From NCBI GenBank assembly GCA_937982115.1, contig CALJNE010000030.1:1-49818 (forward strand): a stretch of 49,818 bases of DNA, given 5' to 3'. The notes below the pieces were generated by a model. It made no database searches and was not told where the DNA came from. It was given only the letters and a program-made list of their open reading frames with translations. This DNA comes from an uncultured Bacteroidales bacterium. GTDB lineage: Bacteria; Bacteroidota; Bacteroidia; Bacteroidales; ML635J-15. Shown here in pieces: positions 44,209 to 49,818 of this stretch (its first letter is position 1; each line of letters starts with the position of its first letter). A program made the position numbers and the translations under genes.

Positions 44209-45381
44209 ATGCAAAAAATTGATAGTGGATCAAAAGTCCCTATTAAACTCTGGATAGATGAAATTGAAGAGTCTGCTCTTCAACAGGCTCGAAATGTGGC
44301 TTCTTTACCTTTCGCCTTTAGCCATGTGGCAATTATGCCGGATGCTCACGAAGGTTATGGTATGCCAATTGGTGCAGTATTGGCAACAAAAAATGCAATA
44401 GTGCCTAATGCCGTTGGTGTTGATATTGGATGCGGGATGTGTGCTGTTAAAACAAACCTTAAAACTTTTCAGATAGACCAAAAAATCCTAAAAAAAATTC
44501 TCTCCGAAATACGAGCAAAAATACCTTTAGGTTTTAACCATCACAAATCTGCTCAAGACTCTTCATTGATGCCAAAAAATTTTGATATTTCTTCAATGGA
44601 AATTGTTAGTAGAGAGTATAATTCGGCATTGAAGCAATTAGGAACTCTCGGTGGAGGAAATCATTTTATCGAAATTCAAAAAGACAAAAATGATTTTTTA
44701 TGGATAATGATACACTCCGGCAGCAGAAATATTGGACTAAAGGTAGCTGAACACTACAATAAAAAAGCCGCAAAATTCTGCGTAGATTACAATCTTCCTG
44801 TTATTCCGAAAGCAGATTTGTCTTATTTTCCCATTGATTCCAAAGAAGCCTCAGATTATATTCGAGAAATGAATTATTGTATAGAGTTTGCTTATTCGAA
44901 TCGCAAACTCATGATGAACAGAATCCTCGAAACTTTTGACGACAAGTTCGCAAATTTTGAATTCGGAGAAATTATAAATATTACACATAATTATGCAGCA
45001 CTCGAGGAACATTTCGGAGAAAAAGTTTATGTCCATCGTAAAGGTGCGACCTCGTCTAAAAAAGGAGAAACAGGAATTATTCCTGGTTCTCAAGGAACAA
45101 ATTCATATATTACCGAAGGGCTTGGTAATCCGGAAAGTTTTATGAGTTGCTCTCATGGAGCCGGCAGAGTTATGAGTCGCAAAAAAGCGATAAAATCTCT
45201 TGACTTGCACAAAGAGGTGAAAATGCTTGAAGAAAAAGGAATCATACATTCTATACGTAGCCAGCGAGATCTTGAAGAAGCTGCAAGCGCATATAAAGAC
45301 ATTCACGAAGTCATGAAATTACAGAAAGACTTAGTAAAAATAAAATATGAATTATTCCCTCTTGCTGTTATAAAAGGATAA
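44209..45381 (+). CDS. rtcB: RtcB RNA-splicing ligase
   Basis: The 390-residue ligase joins RNA 2',3'-cyclic phosphate or 3'-phosphate ends to 5'-hydroxyl ends with GTP and manganese. Visible metal and catalytic residues are D72 and C75 (GVDIGCGM), H152 in GGGNHF, H169 in IHSGSR, H260 in ITHNYA, and the guanylylated H316 in MSCSHGAGR. The length is slightly below the E. coli protein (408). No rtcA or archease gene is adjacent. It follows the LOG gene by 6 bp and ends at a terminator. Confidence 0.95.
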   Translation: MQKIDSGSKVPIKLWIDEIEESALQQARNVASLPFAFSHVAIMPDAHEGYGMPIGAVLATKNAIVPNAVGVDIGCGMCAVKTNLKTFQIDQKILKKILSEIRAKIPLGFNHHKSAQDSSLMPKNFDISSMEIVSREYNSALKQLGTLGGGNHFIEIQKDKNDFLWIMIHSGSRNIGLKVAEHYNKKAAKFCVDYNLPVIPKADLSYFPIDSKEASDYIREMNYCIEFAYSNRKLMMNRILETFDDKFANFEFGEIINITHNYAALEEHFGEKVYVHRKGATSSKKGETGIIPGSQGTNSYITEGLGNPESFMSCSHGAGRVMSRKKAIKSLDLHKEVKMLEEKGIIHSIRSQRDLEEAASAYKDIHEVMKLQKDLVKIKYELFPLAVIKG

Positions 45382-45383
45382 AA

Positions 45384-45411
45384 AAAGGGGCTGCAAAAGC
45401 AGCCTCCTTTT
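45384..45411. terminator. Bidirectional terminator between rtcB and TPR gene
   Basis: GGCTGC (45389-45394) and GCAGCC (45399-45404) pair around AAAA, extended by AAAGG/CCTTT with one bulged T, and flanked by A and T tracts. The convergent genes end on both sides, so it can serve both. Confidence 0.85.
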
Positions 45412-45424
45412 ATTAAAATTTTAA

Positions 45425-46693
45425 CTATTCAGTTAATTTTTTGATTTTAGCATCAGCTTCTTTGTATTTTTCCATTTCGCCAAGTCGGTAGTAAATTGTT
45501 TTCAAAGTTGCCAAAACGTTCATATTTGTTGGCTGTATAACTTCAGCTTTTTCGAGATATGGTTTAGCCTGTTCAAATAATCCGTTAGCAATCTTTTTAA
45601 ATTCTTCAAGTCTGGCAAATTCTGTTATTGGAATGTTTTTATCAGCCCAATCTAATGTATCAACACCGGTATTATAATAATATGCACCTGCACTGTAATT
45701 TGCATCGAAATTGTTTGGATCTAATTCTATCGCTTTTTTATAATCAGCAATAGCATTATCTCTAAGTTTTAATGTTTCATTCAATGTTCCTCTAATAACA
45801 TAAAATTGTGGATCATTAGGATTCTTCTGAATAGCTAAATTTATATATTCCAAAGCTTTATCGTTTTGTTCTGAATTAACAAAGTAGTTAAATAATTCAA
45901 TAACCAGAGGATAATTGGCATTAGGATATTTTTCTATTCCTTTTTGTAAAGTTTCAATCATTTTATTGGTTTTGCCAAGTTCTCTGTAACAAATTGCCTG
46001 ATTTAATATAATTAAAACTCTTTCATCGTCATTAGCACCAAATTTAGCTTCAATCAAAAAATCGTTTAATTTAACGGCTTCTTCAAATTTTTTAGCTTTT
46101 ATGGCAGCCAACGAGGTAAAGTAGTATAATTGTGTATCTGCTCTGAATGATAAGGTAGAAATCATAACTGCTTTTTCAAATTTAGCATAAGATTCTTCCC
46201 ATTTTTGTTCCTGATATTTAGCAACACCTTCATTTATGAAAGCATTTGATAAAGCCGGTAATCTATTACCTATAATATCATATAATGATTCGGTATTTTC
46301 ATAATTTCTATCGTCCATTTTTTGAATTATGGAGACGAATTTCATAAAACCGGTTTCAGAAGTCAAATCAATTTGACGATATTCGGGATTAACAAAGTTA
46401 AGTAAAATAGCTTTGATATATGAATCGTATGCTTCGTCGAGGCAATTATCGCAGAGACCTTTGTATTTTTTCTTATCAGTAATGCCTAATTCCTGATAAA
46501 TTTGACCACGGTAGTAATAAGTTTTGTACCAATTGCTTGTTTCGGGATTAGCTGTAGCTTTATCAATTGATTTTTTAGCATCATCCAGAAACCCGTCTTT
46601 TAGATAACTCCATGCACTGGTAACTTCACGCTTTTGAGCAAAAATTGCGGTTATAAAAAGCATTCCAATAATTACTAAGCTAAATTTTTTCAT
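45425..46693 (-). CDS. Exported TPR-repeat protein
   Basis: The 422-residue product has a signal peptide (MKKFSLVIIGMLFITAIFAQ). The rest is helical, built of tetratricopeptide repeats. The clearest run is from about 255 to 335, with PNDPQFYVIRGTLNETLKLR and NAIADYKKAIELDPNNFDAN. TPR proteins serve as scaffolds. With no partner gene adjacent and no other domain, its role cannot be assigned. It ends at the shared terminator and is 100 bp downstream of gyrA. Confidence 0.85.
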   Translation of the reverse strand: MKKFSLVIIGMLFITAIFAQKREVTSAWSYLKDGFLDDAKKSIDKATANPETSNWYKTYYYRGQIYQELGITDKKKYKGLCDNCLDEAYDSYIKAILLNFVNPEYRQIDLTSETGFMKFVSIIQKMDDRNYENTESLYDIIGNRLPALSNAFINEGVAKYQEQKWEESYAKFEKAVMISTLSFRADTQLYYFTSLAAIKAKKFEEAVKLNDFLIEAKFGANDDERVLIILNQAICYRELGKTNKMIETLQKGIEKYPNANYPLVIELFNYFVNSEQNDKALEYINLAIQKNPNDPQFYVIRGTLNETLKLRDNAIADYKKAIELDPNNFDANYSAGAYYYNTGVDTLDWADKNIPITEFARLEEFKKIANGLFEQAKPYLEKAEVIQPTNMNVLATLKTIYYRLGEMEKYKEADAKIKKLTE

Positions 46694-46793
46694 AACTTTT
46701 AATTTTATAATTTAAAATTCGGATACAAATATACAAACACTTTGCCAATATTTATTCAATAACATTTTCATTATTTTCTAAAACTTGATTTTC

Positions 46794-49298
46794 TTAAACT
46801 TCGGTGTTACTTTCGCCATTTTCGTTTTCATCTTCTAAGTCTCCGTTTTCAATTTTTGCTACCGAAGCAATTTGATCTCCATCTTTGAGGTTAATTAATT
46901 TAACGCCTTGTGTTGCTCTTCCCATCACACGTAAATCTTTAACCGCAATTCTCAACATTATACCGCTACGGTTGGTAATCATAAGGTGGTCTAAATCTGT
47001 TACAGCAGAAATATCAATAAGTTTTCCGGTTTTGGGAGTAATATTTATTGTTTTTACGCCTTTCCCACCTCTGCCGGTAATTCTATATTCTTCTATGTCG
47101 GATCTTTTTCCGTAACCGTTTTCACTAACAACAAGTATGTCTTGACCGGATTTAACGGTAATTAATCCAATCACAACATCATCATCGTCAAGATTTATTC
47201 CTTTTACGCCGGTGGCTGTACGACCCATTGGTCTAACGAGATTGTGCGGGAATCTGATGACTTTACCGTTACGAGCACCTATCATTATATTTACAGGTTC
47301 TTCGCCTGGTTTGTCTTCAATTAAGTTTGCTGTCAAAAGGCTGTCGCCTTCTCTAATATTCAATGCTATAACACCATTTTGACGAGGTCTGGAATATTCA
47401 GCAAGTTTTGTTTTTTTGATGATTCCATTTCTGGAACACATTATTATATATGAATTGTTTATGTATTCCTGATCTGTTAAGGATACAACATTCATAAAGG
47501 CTTTGATTTCGTCGTCAGGTTCGATGTTTATCAAATTTTGAATAGCACGTCCTTTTGATGTTTTACTACCTTCCGGAATTTCATAAACTTTGAGCCAATA
47601 ACATTTTCCTTTCTTTGTGAATAATAACAAAGTATTATGCATGGTTGCCACAAACATATGTTCAACAAAGTCTTCATCTCTGGTAACAGTACCTCTTGAT
47701 CCTACTCCTCCCCTGTTTTGAGCTCTAAACTCATTTAAAGGTGTTCGTTTGATATAACCAAAATGAGAAATTGTAATAACAACATCTTCATCGGCATAAA
47801 AATCTTCGGGATTAAGGTCCTCACTTGAGTAAATAATTTGAGTTTTGCGAGGATCATTATATTTTTCTTTGAGTTCGAGTAATTCCTCCTTAACGATTTT
47901 CATTCGGAGTGAAAGATTTGCCAGAATTTCTTTGTAGTAAGCAATTTTTTCGAGTAAATCTGAATATTCAGCACGTAGTTTATCCTGTTCGAGACCGGTG
48001 AGCTGTCTCAATCTCATCTCAACAATAGCTCTCGACTGAATTTCAGTTAACTGGAATCTTTCCATTAATCTTTCTCTTGCCTGGTCAGGAGATTCCGAAG
48101 AGCGAATTATGCTGATAACTTCGTCTATATGGTCGCTTGCTATGATCAAGCCTTCTAATATATGGGCTCTCTCTTCGGCTTTTCTGAGATCAAATTGTGT
48201 ACGACGAACCACTATTTCGTGGCGATGCTCCACAAAAAGACTTATCAAATCTTTTAAGGTTAAGGTCATTGGACGACCTTTTACCAAGGCGATGTTATTA
48301 ATGCTGAAGGAAGATTGTAATGCTGTATATTTAAAAAGTTTATTTAAAACAACGTTTGAAACAGCATCTTTTTTTATCTCGATTACAATACGCATCCCGT
48401 TGCGGTCGGATTCATCGTTAATGTCCGATATTCCTTCAATCTTTTTTTCGTTGATTAACTCGGCAATTTTCATTATTAACTCAGCTTTGTTAACCATATA
48501 AGGAATTTCGGTTACGATAATTTTTTCGCGACCACCTTCAGAAACTTCTATATCGGTTTTAGCTCTTATAACAACACGTCCTCTACCGGTTTCATAAGCT
48601 TCACGTACTCCTTCAATACCATAAATAATACCCCCGGTTGGAAAATCCGGAGCAACAATTATATCAGCGAGCTTTGAGGCTTCAATTTCAGGATTATCAA
48701 TATATGCAACAATAGCATCAACTGTTTGCCCCAAATTATGAGGAGCCATGTTAGTTGCCATACCTACGGCAATACCGCTTGCACCATTAACTAACAAATT
48801 CGGTAGTTTAGTGGGCATAACGGTTGGCTCTTCCAGAGAATCATCAAAGTTTAGCGTAAAGTCTACTGTTTCTTTGTCAATATCAGCCATTATTTCATCA
48901 GCAATTTTTGATAATCTTGCCTCGGTATAACGCATAGCTGCCGGGCTGTCTCCATCAACTGATCCAAAGTTTCCCTGTCCGTCAACTAAAGTATAACGCA
49001 ACGACCAATCCTGAGCCATCCTCACCATCGCCATATACACCGACGAATCGCCATGGGGGTGATACTTACCTAATACTTCACCAACAATTCTTGCTGATTT
49101 TTTATATGGTTTGCTTGCAAACAATCCAAGCTCGTACATTCCAAATAATATACGACGCTGAACGGGTTTTAATCCATCCCTTACATCCGGCAAAGCTCTC
49201 GATACAATTACAGACATCGAATAATCTATGTAAGCCGATTTCATCTGTTCCTCTATGTTCACCGGAATAATCCTTGATTCTCTTCCTGTTTCAGACAT
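46794..49298 (-). CDS. gyrA: DNA gyrase subunit A
   Basis: The 834-residue subunit cuts and rejoins DNA to introduce negative supercoils with GyrB. The catalytic tyrosine is Y124 in [11 protein letters not shown]. The quinolone-interacting helix is [17 protein letters not shown] (80-96), with Ser at the E. coli position 83 equivalent (S85) and Met at the 87 equivalent (M89). From memory Bacteroidetes also lack Asp there. Coiled-coil parts and six C-terminal beta-pinwheel blades follow, and the GyrA box is read as ITGRGGKG, which marks gyrase and not topoisomerase IV. A short acidic tail ends the protein ([13 protein letters not shown]). The promoter-like TATATTTG lies 58 bp upstream of the ATG. 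Confidence 0.96.
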   Translation of the reverse strand: MSETGRESRIIPVNIEEQMKSAYIDYSMSVIVSRALPDVRDGLKPVQRRILFGMYELGLFASKPYKKSARIVGEVLGKYHPHGDSSVYMAMVRMAQDWSLRYTLVDGQGNFGSVDGDSPAAMRYTEARLSKIADEIMADIDKETVDFTLNFDDSLEEPTVMPTKLPNLLVNGASGIAVGMATNMAPHNLGQTVDAIVAYIDNPEIEASKLADIIVAPDFPTGGIIYGIEGVREAYETGRGRVVIRAKTDIEVSEGGREKIIVTEIPYMVNKAELIMKIAELINEKKIEGISDINDESDRNGMRIVIEIKKDAVSNVVLNKLFKYTALQSSFSINNIALVKGRPMTLTLKDLISLFVEHRHEIVVRRTQFDLRKAEERAHILEGLIIASDHIDEVISIIRSSESPDQARERLMERFQLTEIQSRAIVEMRLRQLTGLEQDKLRAEYSDLLEKIAYYKEILANLSLRMKIVKEELLELKEKYNDPRKTQIIYSSEDLNPEDFYADEDVVITISHFGYIKRTPLNEFRAQNRGGVGSRGTVTRDEDFVEHMFVATMHNTLLLFTKKGKCYWLKVYEIPEGSKTSKGRAIQNLINIEPDDEIKAFMNVVSLTDQEYINNSYIIMCSRNGIIKKTKLAEYSRPRQNGVIALNIREGDSLLTANLIEDKPGEEPVNIMIGARNGKVIRFPHNLVRPMGRTATGVKGINLDDDDVVIGLITVKSGQDILVVSENGYGKRSDIEEYRITGRGGKGVKTINITPKTGKLIDISAVTDLDHLMITNRSGIMLRIAVKDLRVMGRATQGVKLINLKDGDQIASVAKIENGDLEDENENGESNTEV

Positions 49299-49355
49299 AT
49301 TTTTTATTTTAATTTATTGATATTCAATATTTTATACTTTATAAATTTTAGCTCA

Positions 49356-49363
49356 CAAATATA
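49356..49363 (-). promoter_or_regulatory. gyrA: -7 element upstream of gyrA
   Basis: On the minus strand TATATTTG matches TAnnTTTG, 58 bp before the gyrA ATG. No TTG lies at the usual distance upstream. Confidence 0.45.
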
Positions 49364-49610
49364 GCATTTTTGTTGCAATTTTAACTTATAACTTAATTAT
49401 TAGTTATTAACAATTGTAGTTTATAATTTACAGATTATCAGATAAAAATTATTTTAATCTAAATTCTGAATTTGTATATGAAAAAATTTTATTAAAGACA
49501 GACTTCTCGGGTGGTTTCGGCTGAGATAGTAACAATGGTTTCTACTTCGAGCAACTTCTGGAAATTAGTAATTACATTCCAATTGCATAATACGTTATTA
49601 ATTTTAATAA
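49364..49610. other. Intergenic region between gyrA and hsp20
   Basis: No gene is supported here. Most is AT-rich, but 49505-49560 is richer in G and C and contains GGCTGAGA (49519-49526), which resembles a TPP-riboswitch fragment. The required pairing and the ACCTGA motif are missing. Confidence 0.4.
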
Positions 49611-49640
49611 AAAAAAAGAGGGGAAACACCCTCTTTTTTT
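49611..49640 (-). terminator. hsp20 terminator
   Basis: GAGGG (49618-49622) and CCCTC (49629-49633) form a stem extended by seven A-T pairs on each side. On the minus strand it lies just after the hsp20 stop and is followed by Ts. Confidence 0.85.
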
Positions 49641-49653
49641 ATTTTTTAGTGAT

Positions 49654-49818
49654 TTATGAAACTTTAATTTCTTTAATAATTTTTGCTTCTTTGTTTTTCG
49701 GAATGTTAACTTTTAAGATTCCGTTTTCGTAGTTTGCCGAGATTTTGTCTTTATCAACATCTTCAGGCAAACTGTAGGATTTTTTGAAACTGCCGTAGCA
49801 GAAACCTCTGTAGTAGTA
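49654..49818 (-). CDS. Hsp20 small heat-shock protein, 5' end outside the window
   Basis: The last 54 codons of a minus-strand gene are present; the start lies beyond base 49818. The product reads YYYRGFCYGSFKKSYSLPED, then DKDKISANYENGILKVNIPK. This is the end of the alpha-crystallin domain: S-F-x-x-S-x-x-L-P followed by the A-x-Y-x-N-G-I-L-x-V-x-I-P strand. The tail KNKEAKIIKEIKVS contains I-I and I-K-V and may act as the oligomerisation motif. It acts as an ATP-independent holdase in the cytoplasm. The stop is followed by a terminator hairpin. Confidence 0.92.
   Translation of the reverse strand, partial: YYYRGFCYGSFKKSYSLPEDVDKDKISANYENGILKVNIPKNKEAKIIKEIKVS

Noticed and set aside
46794-49298. 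Quinolone-resistance change in GyrA at the E. coli 87 equivalent (Met)
   Set aside because: From memory, Bacteroidetes GyrA proteins commonly lack Asp here, and the Ser at the 83 equivalent is retained; no resistance can be inferred.
49511-49732. Plus-strand reading frame of 73 codons over the hsp20 end
   Set aside because: It runs through the hsp20 terminator and antisense to a clear alpha-crystallin domain, and its product is unlike any protein.

Overview
This window reads as chromosomal DNA from an AT-rich (roughly one-third GC by eye) member of the Bacteroidetes, most likely an anaerobic or fermentative Bacteroidales-type organism. The support is of four kinds. Upstream regions carry the Bacteroidetes promoter signature (TTG, about 19-20 bp, then TAnnTTTG) and A-rich leaders instead of Shine-Dalgarno sites. 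Many lipoproteins have an SC-type lipobox. Several families are typical of the phylum: a GH3/serine-hydrolase fusion, GWxTD proteins, an M20C Xaa-His dipeptidase and a porin paired with a beta-helix lipoprotein. Fermentative enzymes are also present: phosphate butyryltransferase/butyrate kinase and a NuoEF-type soluble flavin/Fe-S complex. No rRNA, tRNA, CRISPR array or intact insertion sequence was recognised.

Layout. 1-5.2 kb: 3' part of a VWA membrane protein, uvrA, and a convergent small outer-membrane protein. 5.3-13.2 kb: a GH3 plus serine-hydrolase fusion, a five-PAS orphan histidine kinase, a lipoprotein and pepD. 13.2-19.7 kb: a minus-strand operon NuoE-like / NuoF-like / 1220-residue GltD-NuoG fusion / ferritin-like protein. 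It looks like a soluble, possibly electron-bifurcating NAD(P)H-ferredoxin complex and is the most interesting system here. 19.7-24.8 kb: gdhA with its own terminator, and divergently a 1154-residue GAF/receiver/ATP-grasp protein. A 41-bp direct repeat sits between the two promoters. 24.9-27.4 kb: ptb-buk-ridA. 27.5-30.7 kb: porin, beta-helix lipoprotein and a TtcA-like thiolase, tightly coupled. 30.7-32.5 kb: a gene-poor accessory patch around an IS1595-type transposase-like gene that appears to have lost catalytic residues. 32.5-41.0 kb: exported PHP protein, SDR, FKBP lipoprotein, pyrBI, serpin, two small envelope proteins, mtaB and an inositol monophosphatase family gene. 41.1-45.4 kb: GWxTD protein overlapping a Ser/Thr kinase, then LOG-family and RtcB genes. 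45.4-49.8 kb: TPR protein, gyrA and the 3' end of an Hsp20 gene.

How it fits together. The redox operon would balance NADH, NADPH and ferredoxin pools in a fermenter. NADPH could feed the adjacent glutamate dehydrogenase, and acyl-phosphate flux through ptb-buk would yield ATP. The ferritin-like gene at the end of the redox operon suggests protection of oxygen-sensitive Fe-S clusters. These functional links are inferences from gene order and domain content only.
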